NCBI GenBank assembly: GCA_007844125.1
Contig: CM017556.1
Span: 73,342,193 to 73,406,192 of the forward strand
DNA: 64,000 nucleotides
From: Sinonovacula constricta
Lineage: Eukaryota; Mollusca; Bivalvia; Cardiida; Solecurtidae
Direction: 5' to 3'
Positions 26,460-39,800 of this stretch are shown here, piece by piece. The notes below the pieces were generated by a model, which had not been told where the DNA came from, searched no databases, and saw nothing but the letters and a program-made list of their open reading frames with translations. Positions within the stretch are counted from its first letter, which is position 1. Every line of letters begins with the position of its first letter. Position numbers and translations under genes: made by a program.

Positions 26460-28690
26460 AGTTAGGCTACAGAATATGGACTGAGGCACAAGAAAGAAGC
26501 ATTGGCAAGATATGAGCTTGAAATGAGGAAGGGACACAAAAACTTTGCTGTAACTAGAAATGGATTGTTTATCAATCCTTCCCCATCTAGGTGCCACTCC
26601 ACTCCAGATGGAATCACCAAAACACACCCATACACATTATACGTATACGTCTACACAGCTTGGCTAGTGAGACACAGGAGTACTCCAGTCTGGACTCAAA
26701 CCACAGCACCAAAGAACTCTGTGCTAAGGAGACCACGCCAGGAGTGGATGGCGAAGACCCCTCCTAGAGCTACTCCAAACTCAAGATAGTAGCCAATAAA
26801 CTAAACTTGGGACTATTCTGGATAGAATATACCAAGACCCAGCCATAAGACATCGAAAACCATGTATCAAGTGGTTTAAGGAATCAGATAGGCAACCATG
26901 GAAACGTCTAGACGAAGACCTAATATCCATGCAAGGACCAGCAGACCCGAAGCTACACACCCTCACATTCCTTTTTTTACTCTGTAGCAAAGAAGCTATT
27001 TGGAATTGAAGAAGGGAAGGTAAGCAAGGAGCCACTGAAAACCAGACGACAATACCGCACAGACAACCTGAGACGTGAACTCAGACTGCTGAAGCACAGA
27101 TATTAAGACAGCTCACCAACTGAACATCTTGGATTGTCACAACTGAGAGATACCCTATGTTCACAACTGACATCCCTCTGGTAAGTTGAAAGAACAAGGA
27201 TGAAAGCACGGGTTAAAACCAGGAGAACTACCTACACAATAAGAATATATGACAAAGTCCTTTGAGCATTGCAACATATACCAAACTCCGAAAAGTCACA
27301 GAACAAAGGTATTTCACATGCAAGCCAAGTGAAAAGTAAGAACATATTTCTGATAAGTCATTTAACGAAAAGGGCAAACCCGACAATTACCGCTTTGGAA
27401 CGGTCAGTCGGCAATATAAGACCCACTCCGGAAAGACACACTAGGGAACTGTGACTGCATAGATCCAGCAGCACTCCCAGAGAAGGAACTCGTTATTACT
27501 GGACCAAATGCCATACTGTTCAAAGTGCACAAGATGTGTCCACTTCTGCTCAAGTGGCTATGGAGGCTCTTCAAGGTGGTTTGAAGGAAAGGAGAAACAG
27601 AGGCTTGTAAGGAAGCGTAGGGAATAGTCACACCCAAGGAAAGATTTGATCACTTCCAGACCATATCGTTACTGAATGTGGAAGGACAGATATTCTTTGC
27701 AGTCCTGGTCAGAAGACCTTTACCATTCCTAAACACCAACGCGTATATCAACACCTTAGTCCAGAAAAAGAGGAGTTCCAAGTTTCTCTGGCTGTGTGGA
27801 ACATGAAAGTGCAATCATGCAGCTGATAAGTGATGCTAAAGCAGGAAAGAAGGATCTCCCAGTCATATGGCCCGACCTAGCCAATGCTTATGGATCCATT
27901 CCTCACCAGCTAATTTACACAGCCCTCAGACACTACCATGTTGACAGTCACATCAGGAAAATCCTCACCAGCTACTTGGATGTGATCAGACTCCTGTGTT
28001 GTGTTGGTGAGCAGCTGACTGACTGGCAAAAGTTGGAGGAAAGGTGCAGTTTCCTTGGTACTTTTCATTATGGGAATAAATCTACTGATCAATGCAGCCT
28101 AACACAGGGAAGATACCGGTGGCATCATGACTCTTCCTCAGAGAATTGGCTGACTGGCTAGATGGTGAAAGGAAGTGCGCACAAGTAACCCTCGGTGAGG
28201 TTACATCAAATTTGTGAAGCCAGTTGAAAAAGCCAAGTCACAGCAACCACAGAAAGCATCAGTCCTAGATGGCACCACCGGAACATGATTGTGGACTTAG
28301 GGAAGACATTGGCATTTCCAAGTATTGTTCAGACCAGATTGAGACCAGATGTTGTTTTTGTGGTCTGATACAGGGAAGAAGCTCATTATCATTCAGCTGC
28401 AAGTACCTTGGGAGTCCAGATGTGAGGAAGTCTATGAAAGGAAGAAGGCAAGGTACACAGAGCTACTGGATGAATGTGGACAACGAGGCTGGCGTACATG
28501 ACTATTCCCCTTTAAAGTAGGCGTGATAGGTGTTAGTTCCCAATTGGTGTGAAGACTGATGACAGCGGTCTGGACTGCTAACAGAGAAAAATCTAACACT
28601 ATCCAGGTGCCGAGCGTGCGTCCAGCTAAGGACCAAAACACCATTTTACGGCAAGCACCAAGCTAAAGATGATGGTTGATTAGCAGTCTA
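26460..28690 (+). mobile_element. degenerate non-LTR retrotransposon with RT and RLE-like remnants
   Basis: Coding remnants in shifting frames read, in order: 'GPNAILFKVHKMCPLLLKWL', 'FQTISLLNVEGQIFFAVL', 'WPDLANAYGSIPHQLI' (the RT block with the first catalytic Asp) and 'DLGKTLAFPSIVQTRLRPDVV' (resembling the RPD motif of a restriction-like endonuclease). This order, RT followed by a C-terminal PD-(D/E)XK-like nuclease, is that of R2/NeSL-type elements. Many stops and frameshifts are present, no complete ORF remains, and no poly(A) tail or target duplication was found. It is a dead copy. Confidence 0.8.
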
Positions 28691-30046
28691 CAACTCGATA
28701 CAAGTTTGTTTACACTGTACCATACACATAATACACATATATATATTCGGGATGTAAATTGAATCCTAAAATGATATTCATTTTTTTGTTAAGTGTATTC
28801 AGATCATATTTACAGAATTTATGCCACATAACAAGATAATTTTATCATCATGTTTAGTGCTTTTTTCATTGCAAAATGTTTCATTTTTGTGATAATTGAC
28901 ATAACTAGCCTTACTTTATGCTAAGCAATGGTATATTTATGAATTAAGCATAGTATTTACTTTTAAAATGACGATTTCTTCTTTTGAAATACAAACAGCA
29001 AAATTATCTTTCTGCCATTTTCCTGTTTGTAATGACAGACCAAAAGGGGTGTGTCTTTACTTGGTCTTCCGTAAATTTGCAAGAGAATAAAGTCAATGAA
29101 GAATGCAGTAATTGTGTGATCAATGTCATTGTTCCTTAACAATTAGTATTATGATGGACATTTGAACTCTTATGACAAAACTATACAATAACCAATCAGC
29201 CCTTTTGCCGACTGACCGTTCCAAGGCGGTAACTGATGGTTTTTCTTTATGGGTGTTATGTCTCGTCTCTGTGTTTTTTCACATTTACCTTGTTTGCCTT
29301 TGTCTACTGGTAGATAAAATTTAAATATCTGTTAGAGTTTTGATAGGACCTTTTCTTATTTACCTATTGCAAAGCCCGTATAATTTACGCAATATTAAAT
29401 GGTCACCTTAAACGTGAGCGGCTTTTTGTTTCGTGTTGTACTTCGTACAATAACATTTTACAGTATAAGGACATGTAGCATAAATAATGACTTATTTGTG
29501 TTTACATATGACTTGTTTAATTAAAAGAGCTACTTAAGCTCCTTTTAATGTTAAAGTATCAATTAAATAAAAAAAATAAAAAAAATAAGACCATTTAATA
29601 ATTTGATTAGATGAAATTGTAAAACAAATACAAATAGCTCACAAATTTAATTTTTTACTAAATGCAAACAATGTATAACCACAAACAGTTAATTAAGTTC
29701 CATGAACTAATCTTGTATGTCAAAGGCATTTTCAAAAAGACCAGATGCAGGTGATATAGGATCTACTTTAAGACAATTGGGCAAAAACAGGCAGGTTTTA
29801 TTTAGGGAAATTGTTAAAGTGTACAGCCAATCAATGGTCTTGACTGGTTGATGGCAGATTGATGTTAAATTAACGCTATCTCTGATTATTGTCAAGAGTA
29901 TTGCTTGGACGTTAAGCCAAAGCCATAACATGTCAATTATCGACATTTAGTTACCAATACACAAGTGACAATTACAAACTGTGATTGGCTAGTGTCAGGA
30001 TAACCTGACTGTTGATAAACTGGTGAAATACTTACCAATATATATA

Positions 30047-30064
30047 ATAACAAAACTCTAGACA

Positions 30065-30141
<77 letters not shown>

Positions 30142-30208
30142 ACTGTTTACAAATTGTGAGCTTGTGACGTTCAAGCATGTTAAGTAAACCTGTCTAGAGT
30201 TTTGTTAT
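30047..30208. repeat. perfect 24-bp inverted repeat enclosing a (TA)n tract
   Basis: Left arm at 30047-30070 ('ataacaaaactctagacagg' + 'ttta') and its exact complement at 30185-30208. Between them are about 67 bases of TA dinucleotide and about 47 bases of unique sequence. It may be a small foldback element or MITE. Confidence 0.9.
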
Positions 30209-30781
30209 TTGGAAAGACCGTAGAAAAAACAGACCAGAAAATCACAGCGAGAGAAAGAAGCAGATGTTGCAGTATTCTATAGGAATACAATAATACTGAC
30301 GTAAAGTGTTAAAGTTTACTTGGCAGTGATCTAGTTGTGTTTTCTAGACAATAACATAAGTTCTGGTGGACTGTCATAAAAAAGTATAGCCTTATATAAT
30401 GCATTGCATTTATTACACACGATCCCAACTGAAGCTGTGCAGAGTCAGTGTAAGGTAATTCGTGTAACTTATTGCCCACAGGATTAAAACTGACATGTGT
30501 TTTTAATGTATGTTTGCAACTATTTCCACAGCTGTATGTGTGATGTGACTGGGCCTAGGTGGGAAAGGGGGCAGAGAAGGGGCAGTGCACAGAGAAGGGA
30601 TTTTGTGCTGTTAACCAGATGGCCACCAGGTTACATGTCTGCATCCTGTCTTTACTAGAGCGTGCACTATCACATATCGCAAGCGTCTTAAGTTGTTTGG
30701 AGACAATACAATCAATTAAAGAAATACCCTTTCAATCGGACTTCAAAATTTACAACAAGAGGACCATGATGGCCCTTAATC

Positions 30782-32042
30782 GCTCACCTGAGGACACAGG
30801 CTTTTAGTAGGCTAATATCTGGCATCAAGTAATTAAGATATTTACTTAAGAAATCTTTGGTGAAGATTGGACCATAAGTGTAGCCACTGGGTTGATAACA
30901 TTTTCTAGAATTTTACGTAGAAACCTATAGAATCCACATGACCCACTTTAAAACATATGTAAGATTTCATACTGGCAAACATTTTGGCCAAGTTTAGTGA
31001 AGATTGGGCCATCAATGTGGCCTTTCTAGAATTTTACACAGGAATCAATTTAATCCACCTGACCCACTTCAAAACATATGTAAGATTTCATACTGGCAAA
31101 CATTCTGGCCAAGTTTAGTAAAGATTGGGCCATCAGTGTGGCCTCTAATTGTGTTTTAACAAAGTTTTTTGTAAAATGTGACCTAGTGACCTACTTTTTG
31201 ACCCCATGTGACCAAACAATATAGTCATACAAGATTTCATGCAAACAAACAATTTGATGAAGTTTGGGCTATGAATGTGGCCTCTAGTGTGTTCACGTGC
31301 TTTTTCTTAGTTTTGACCTAGTGACCTCTTTTTTGACCCCACATGACCCAATAACGATCTCGTCCAAGATTTCATGCAGACAAACATTTTGACCAAGTTT
31401 GATGAAGATTGGCCTGTAAATGTGGCCTCTAGTGTGTTAAAAAGCTTTTTTTGTAAGATTTGACATAGTAACATAGCTTTTGACCCCACATGACCCAGTT
31501 ATGAACTCGTCCCAAGATTTCATGCAGGCAAACATTCTGATCAAGTTTGGCGAAGATTGGGCCATAAATGGGGCTTCTAGTGTGTTCACAACCTTCTTTT
31601 TGACCTCACGTGAACCAATAACGAACTCATCCAAGATTTCATACAGACACACATTCTGACAAAGTTTGGTGAAGATTGGGCAATAAATGTGTTTTCAAAA
31701 CCTTTTTGAGATTTGACCTTGTGACCTACTTTTTGACCACACGTGAACCAATAATGATCTCGTCCAAGATTTCATGCAGACAAACATTCTAAGTTTGGTG
31801 AAGATTGGGTTATAAATGTGCTCTCTAGTGTGTTCACAAGTTTTTCCTAAAATTTGACCTAGAGACCTACTTTTTTACCCCACATGACACAATAATGAAC
31901 TCATACAAGATTTCATGCAGACACACATTCTGACCAAGTTTGATAAAGATGGGATAAAAACTGGCCTCTAGCTTGTTCACAAGCTAAAATGTTGACACCA
32001 TTGACGGAGTACCAGAAAAGATCACCTTGAGCTCAGGTGAGC
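30782..32042. mobile_element. non-autonomous element: ~148-bp repeat cores between inverted ends
   Basis: About eight diverged tandem units contain 'tttgacctagtgacctac', 'ttgaccccacatgaccca', 'caagatttcatgcagaca' and 'gtttggtgaagattgggcc'. The outer ends are an 11-bp inverted pair, 'gctcacctgag' at 30782-30792 and 'ctcaggtgagc' at 32032-32042. Similar units recur at 36490-37130 and 63660-64000. Such repeats are common in bivalve genomes (general knowledge). Confidence 0.7.
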
Positions 32043-32794
32043 TAAAAAAGAAAAGGAATGATAAATTATTTGAATCTCAAGATCTCTATTCAAATACCTC
32101 AATATTCAATAATTGTTAACATCCCTACTATGTATGTATATATATGACTATATATTGGAAGCTCATTATCAAAATTAATGCAATCAATATGTATTCATAT
32201 GTATTTTATAACGTAGATCTACATAACGGTTGTTTGTCCATAGTTGTTACTATCATTTCAAATAAGTCGACACAAACAATTTTAAGAATTTATATTCTTT
32301 GAGCACTGCCTAGTCAAAAGATTGTAAAATGATTTTGGTCAAATTCTGTAATGTTCTGATTAGATGTATGTTAAAGCACATGTAATTTAACAATTTGCCT
32401 TTTAAACACTATGTCTCCTAAGAACAAGGTCTGATAATAAATACTAACAACAAATTCATCAAATAACATTTTATTTCACTCTTGCCGTAAGTCGTTGTCT
32501 AACAGAAATATCAACCACAAGCAACTAACATGTACAGGTAAGCACAGATTTACAGAACCGTACATAACAAAAATAGGTCATTATATACACAAGATCAATG
32601 CTAGACATAGCAAACATTTCTGTTTATTCTTATATCTGGACATTGTTAGCATTACTGTCAGTATGCTTCTAAAAAATAAACCATATTATTTGGCCATGTT
32701 CTTCATGAAAGAATGCAGATTTTATAAGAACAAGGCACTCTAAAGGACCACTGTAGAATGGTGATCACAATGAAGGGAACATTTGACATACCTC

Positions 32795-33548
32795 CAGCTG
32801 GCCTGTGGTCCACCCAGACATGTATGGGGTCTTCCAGCTGACATGTGGTCCACCCAGACATGTCTGGGGTCTTCCAATGTGGTCCGCCCAGACATGTCTG
32901 GGGTCTTCCAGCTGACCTGTGGTCCACCCAGACATGTATGGGTCTTCCAGCTGACACGTGGTCCACCCAGACATGTCTGGGGTCTTCCAATGTGGTCCAC
33001 CCAGACATGTCTGAGGTCTTCCAGCTGACCTGTGGTCCACCCAGACATGTCTGAGATCTTCCAGCTGACCTGTGGTCCACCCAGACATGTCTGGGATCTT
33101 CCAGCTGACCTGTGGTCCACCCAGACATGTCTGGGATCTTCCAGCTGACATGTGGTCCACCCAGACACATCTGGGATCTTCCAGCTGACCTGTGGTCCAC
33201 CCAGACATGTCTGAGATCTTCCAGCTGACCTGTGGTCCACCCAGACATGTCTGGGATCTTCCAGCTGACCTGTGGTCCACCCAAACATGTCTGGGGTCTG
33301 CCAGCTGACCTGTGGTCCACCCAGACATGTCTGGGGTCTTCCAATGTGGTCCACCCAGACATGTCTGGGGTCTGCCAGCTGACCTGTGGTCCACCCAAAC
33401 ATGTCTGGGATCTTCCAGCTGACCTAGGTCCACCCAGACATGTCTGGGGTCTTCCAGCTGACCCGTGGTCCACCCAGACATGTCTGGGGTCTTCCAGCTG
33501 ACCCGTGGTCCACCCAAACATGTCTGGGATCTTCCAGCTGACCTGTGG
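32795..33548. repeat. minisatellite, about 19 copies of a 40-bp unit with short variants
   Basis: Full unit: 'cttccagctgacctgtggtc' + 'cacccagacatgtctgggat'. Short units lack about 9-14 bases ('cttccaatgtggtccaccc'). The unit closely resembles the tail of the family B SINE ('cttccagctgacctgtggtg ... gtctggggtct'), so it probably arose by amplification of such a tail. Open frames on both strands are by-products of the repeat. Confidence 0.95.
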
Positions 33549-33815
33549 TCTACTCTGTCATGTCTGGAGCCTTCCTTTGCAAATGATAAACTGGACTTCA
33601 AGCTGGATGCCATGTGTTTGTATCAGTTATCACAGAGAACTGCTCCTTGTCTATAGGCAGTTATCATTTAGACCAACTTAGCTCTATATAGGCCTTATTG
33701 AATAGTTTCATATCATATCTCTTGATGTCCTCTCACTTCATATTTCTCAAGACAGGTCCTGTAATTGAGTTACACATGGATGTTTTTTTTCTATGCCTTC
33801 TAGGCCATAAGGTGC

Positions 33816-36800
33816 TCAAGATGAACCTTGTAATCGAGCAATCTCCACCTTCCCCTCCTCTCCCAACAGCTGTAAGAGACTGAAGTACTTCTTCCTGACA
33901 ATGAAAATAACATATTCTTTTTTAATTTTCTCATGTAAAAATGAGCTTAAGCAGATTATTAATTTAAGAAACAGATTTTATTGTTAGCAGATATATCATA
34001 GAACACTGCAGTGTTATCAGATAAGCAGATATTGAATTCTAAAGTTCGAAATTGTATTTATACTTAACAGGACAAAGGTAAATAAATTAACTTTAAAATG
34101 AGGGAGTAAGTAATCAGTTTAACCAAGCATATATTTGGAAAAAATGCATAACTCAATCCTTCTATGTTTATATAAGATATTTCACTGTTCTTGTTTAAAT
34201 ATAGATTAGACAGAATATGTAAAAAGGTAATGCCAATTGTATTTAGTGAACAGTTGAAAAACACATTTTGCTGAAGATTTAGACCAATCTTAAGACTTAC
34301 TGTGTTTTTTTTAAATCTTAGTCACAGCATACTCTTCCCTAAAACAAGATACAAACCTCATATGATGATCCACTCCGACTCCTCGCTTGTTTTCAATCTC
34401 TTGAACACATCTTGACAGCAGCTGGATGACTCTGATCACACTATTAGGAAGCAAGACTGCAAGCTTCTCCAACACTTTAATCACATTGCCTACACTGTAC
34501 TTGAAATAGGTAGTGATAAATTTCTGAAGAGCTCCTGTTACATCTGATCTGAAAGTGGACAAATACAAGTTTTTAAAAGCCTGCTAAAATTAAAGTCATT
34601 TTAACAGATTTTTTACCTACCATTAACTTAAACAATTCATTTGTGAAAAGAAACTGTTTTCATCTCCAAAAGAATCTTACATAAAAATCTTACAAACAAT
34701 GCAAATATCATACTTGCATAAAATGTGTATTACTGCAATCCTTGAAAAACAAGTGATTGCTAGTTTAATGACTAAAGCTAATGCTTCTGTGTTGTTTATT
34801 ACATATTAAGTCATAAAAACACATACATACAATCTTTGTTTAAGAGACTATTTTTATAAAAATCCTTTGTCATCTGTTTTATTTAATAAGCCAACTCACT
34901 GCAGTGGGTTTGTATGTTGAGTGAATGCATCGGCTGTGGTCTGTAGCAGGGAGATAACCCCGGGTGTCAGAGGTGAGTGGTCTGGTAACAGCAGGAGATA
35001 TTCCAGACAGGGTCCTATCACTACTGGCAGGTCACTGCAAGGATAAAAAATAACAGGCACAACCAGAAACATGTATCATGACTTAAAGAGGCAGATAACA
35101 TTAAGATTAAAACAATCACATCAAAAGGGTTGCTGAGCCTGCAACATTGACAGGAGTGGTCTGTATGCAGCAGTAGATGTCCAGGCTGAGTTAACCACAT
35201 CGAGTTGTAATCCTGACACCAGTCAACCAATTCTAGAACTTATCTTAAAAGCTCAAACAAGGCAAGAGGTCCTAATTATTGCCAAAATCTTGTATACAAG
35301 CCAACTTTAATCTCAACAGTGATTTATCTTGAAATTGTAACATTACTTCCTTACATTCATATTGTTTCAAAAATTATTTCATCTGTTACTGTTAAATTTT
35401 GTGAAGTATATTTACTTTACCAAGATAAAAGAAGTGGCGAGGATGCATGACCCTGACAAAAACTCACCTGGCCTTTACCTGTGGACTCGTCGTCCTTTGG
35501 AGAACATCATACAAGAACGACAGACCCTGGTGAAAAAGAGGTGTGTAGGACAGGGTAGTCAGATATTCTCCTTCAAGAAACACTAGGATCTTTATGTTTA
35601 TTTGTATAATGTGTATTTGTCTTGGGTTTATCGTCCCACCAACAGTATTTCAGTTATCTTGAGAGGGTGCCACTTGAAGCAGATATAGTGCTGCCTTCAC
35701 TGTGTATAGCATGCCATGAACACCTGGCATGATACCACACCCAGTCACATTATCCTAACACCGGGCCACCAGTCATGGAACTACCCTTATATTTGCTTGG
35801 GCGTTAGCAAGGGAGCAATACCACTACCATTTTTTACGATTTTGGTATGTCGCGGCCCAGGATCAAACCCAGGGCTTCCTGTACCTGGAGCTGACGCTTT
35901 ACCGATTGTGCTACCAGGTCTGGTAATGTTTATTTGAATAACAATAATATTCAGTTTATATATTCCCCATGTCAAGTTTGCATACCAGTTATATTTAATT
36001 ACATTATTAACAAATAAAAAAGTATGCATATAAATTACAATTATTTTGTATATCAATATTTCTCAATTTATATTTTGAATGATAATAATTGTAAATATAT
36101 ATATATATGAATTACTGTCAATTTAAATGTCAAGTTCTGGTTTTATTCCACTGATATTCTTGAAATAATAACTGTAACAATGTTGGCACTATATAGGGTT
36201 CTCTCACCAGTGTATGATTGGGATGAATGGTAAAGTTTTTCACTGTTAGGAAGTGCAAAATGACCAGGGACATGATGTGGTGACGGAATTGGATTGTCTC
36301 TGGTAGAGGCTGCTGGATGAAGCTTCCACTCAGGCTGGCCTGGTACAATGATAATGTGGTATATCATATTAAGATTCATTTACTATTAATTCTATGAGTA
36401 ATAAATGCCTAGACACAGTAATAAGGAGTTAAAAATTGAAATTCTGGGTTAAACTGTTTTTATTACAAGAGGCTTATGTAAGAGTAATAAGAGTTGTTTA
36501 CTTTAGACATCTTTGATGAAGATTGGGCAATAAATGTGGCCCTCGCGGGTGTCCAAGTTTTCGGGGATTTTACCTCTTGACCTACATTTTGACCCCACAT
36601 GACCCATTTATGAATTCATTCATAATTTCATGTAGGCAAATATTCTGGCCATGTTAGGTGATGACTTGGTCATAAATGTGGCCTCTAGGGTTTTCACAAT
36701 TTCTTTTTTCTAAATTGACCTTGTGACCAAGTTTCTGACCCAGTTACGAACTCATCCAAGATTTTCTACAAACATTCTGACCAAAGGATAGTGAAGATTG

Positions 36801-39800
36801 GCCATTAGTGAAGATTGGGACATGTATGTGGACTCTAGCGTGTGTAATTTTTGTCTAAGATTTGACATATTGACCAACTTTTTGACCCCACATAACCCAG
36901 TAACAAACTTATCCAAGATTTCATGCAGGCATTCTGACAAATTTGGTAAAGAATGGGCCATAAATGTGGCTCTAGCATGTTCACAAGGATTTCTAAGACT
37001 TGACCTAATGACCTACTTTTTGATCCCAATGTGACCCAGCTGTAAAATCATCAAAGACTTTATGCAGGCACATATTATGACAAAGATTGGTGAAGATTGG
37101 GCAATAAATGTGGTCTCTATACAATTTCTATGTACTGAATTAAAAAACAAAACAAAGTGATTTTCATTTGACATATGTATGTATGCATTTCTATATTGGA
37201 GAAAAACTGGTAACAGGTTAAATAAGTGCATAAAGTGTTTAAAGGGTTGGATGCTTTACACGAAAAATCTTTTTTTGCTGTTTGCTATGACAATTTACAA
37301 TGTGTTTCACTTAACTAGTTCAAATGTATCAAATTAATGTATTTAAATTATAAATATTTACCACCACAGGATGGACAAACATCACAGAGTTGGTCGACAG
37401 TGAGCTGGTGGGAGATGGCTGAAGAATCAAACAACATAATCACATGAGAGAGAACAACAAAAAAATCTTCAACTTATAAAATAACCAAAATAAACTTGCT
37501 TCCAAAGGAAATAAAAAACAAAACAACATCTCATATACTTTCAGTGGCATATAAGACTAGAAATACCTATCAATTATTTTTTGCAAAAAACTTCTAATGA
37601 AAATGCATTGTACAGTTTTGAGGGGGATGCCCTCGACGCTGCATGACCTATCAACTTATGGGACTATAATATAGACCCAATATACTAAATAATAAAAAGA
37701 CCACCCTTACCAAGGAATACTTTGGTAGGTACACCATGATGATATCCTTCAGACGTCTTTGCACAAATGGATCGCGGTCATAGGCAAGTTTCCCAAGGCC
37801 TTGGATATACTAAAAAATACATTTGCTTAGCATATTTCCACAGTATATGTATTTGAGTTTGTTAACTAAATGTTTGAACTTCATCTTTTGAAATAAGCAT
37901 GTTTGTTTTTGTAAAAATAAATAAATTTAGGACTTTTTTTTAAGCAAAATTATATTAACTGACAACTTTTAAAAATGTATTCTTAAACATCTGATCTTTG
38001 CTATTTAAACAATACATTTGATATTTAATTTGTCATAATATGCTAGTTTTGTCCGGAGACTTATTATGTTTCACACCTTTTTAATTAAGATCAAGTTGTT
38101 AACCTTGTGCACAGTATATAATAACTCGTTACTTATATGTATCAGTAAGAGACCTACCAGGTGGAGGGTGTCCCTGAGCACAGCCAGTAGACCGGGGTTG
38201 ACCGGTTTGTCTGGGTTCAGGACACTATGGGGCACCACCATTGTACTAATGATGTTCGGGATAATCAGGTCTTGCTGCAACGTACAACAGTTATACTATA
38301 ATAGCATAGCTACATGAACTGGCCATTTCAAATGTCTTTTCTGCATTACATAAAATACCAAGAAAAAAAAACACACACAAAAGGGTGTAAAGGTTCTCAT
38401 TAAACTAGGCCAATTTGATGCTCAGATTTCTTTGTCAGTTAAATGATATATTCACACATGAGACTGAAAACAGGACTATCAGACATGTAATATTCCCTTG
38501 GTCCCAAAGAGGGAGGCTTAGGCTCCCAGAGAGGGAGATTGGGGTTCCAGGGAGGGAGATTTCCGTGAATGCGCGTTAAATTGACTGTGTGGCTTATTTC
38601 CATTTGTAAAACAGTATTTTTAGTCTTTTTTGTTAATAATAAGGCCACTCCTTTTTTATTTTATGGTTTACAAAAATTTTTGGTCAAAGTGTCCGTAAGG
38701 CGGTCGAAAATAAAAAAAAAAAAAAAAATCTATCCCCGGCCCGTTATATTTGTAACCCCACAGTGTGACCTCAATGTAATACTCCAATCGTACCTACTCG
38801 GCGATCTCCGGCAAGCTTCGAAGATAATGCTACTCGGCGTTGGTACTGTATGTATATTACCAACAGGATTTGGTAAAAGTGTAATATACCAGTTTTTTCC
38901 CTGCATGCACTCGGATCACGCTTCGGTGATTTCGAAGCTTGCTGGAGATCGCCGTTTAGGTACGATTGTCATTTTGAAAGTAGTTCGTCAATATGGCGGC
39001 GACAGCATTATTTCCGAGGTGATTACGTAGAGGACGGAATTACCCGAGGAGTTCCGAGTGCGTAATACTCGTCAGCCATTTCTGCGCTGGACTGGTTTAC
39101 CAAAATCCGATCCGATGATCTGTGTATTGCTATTTTATCTCTGAGACATAAAACCCGTCTACCTGTTTCGAGGGCGCGTTTAAAACGCGGCCTATTTATA
39201 TAAAAACAAGCAAAATGGGATTTGTTTCGATAGTTTTCGGCTCGTTTTCATAGGGTCGGAAATTATTAATGAAAAAAAACACCTTCAATTTCGATTTTTT
39301 TTCTCTTCGATTTCTTGAAAAAATAGGTCCGCCGGTTTTGTAAACCATTTTATATAAAAGAAGTGGCCTAACAGTAATTTCAGTGATAAAAATGTTCTTT
39401 ACAATATTTTAAAATGAATTTTGGAATATACGAGGGTTGTTCGGGAAGTTCTGAGAATGTTGTCATATCTCCTATATTTTTTGTTTCTAATACGTAATAT
39501 TTGGCACATACTAAGATTAGCATATCACGGAACTATTCCTAAAATTGAATAGAATCAGACAACAATAGCCGGAAATAACAGTAACCATAGCAACACTATA
39601 ACGCCGCACCGGAGCAGTCCGACTCTAAAGAAAGATATAACGCGTTACACTAATCATATTTCGTAATTTTGATAACGTAAAAAATGCGCGAAAACGCTGG
39701 TCAGCAGCGGAACGTCATGACGTCATTTCCTGAAAATATCATAACGTTATTTAAATTCTCAACGGATCAACATTGTTTTAAAGTTGTTGCCCAGAGCCAC

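Larger units (their letters stand above)
25850..33815. other. intergenic region between katanin and MMS22L
   Basis: About 8 kb without a host gene that I can support. It contains a broken retrotransposon (26460-28690), unassigned AT-rich DNA (28690-30040), a hairpin around (TA)n (30047-30208), unassigned DNA, an element with ~148-bp repeat cores (30782-32042), AT-rich DNA with nothing recognised (32043-32790) and a 40-bp minisatellite (32795-33548). Confidence 0.7.

Noticed and set aside
26316..26627. Minus-strand 103-residue ORF
   Set aside because: It lies antisense to the degenerate retrotransposon, and its composition gives no recognisable protein.
32703..33656. Open frames of 220-282 residues on the minus strand and shorter ones on the plus strand
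   Set aside because: They are periodic translations of the 40-bp minisatellite in several frames, with no plausible start or gene context.
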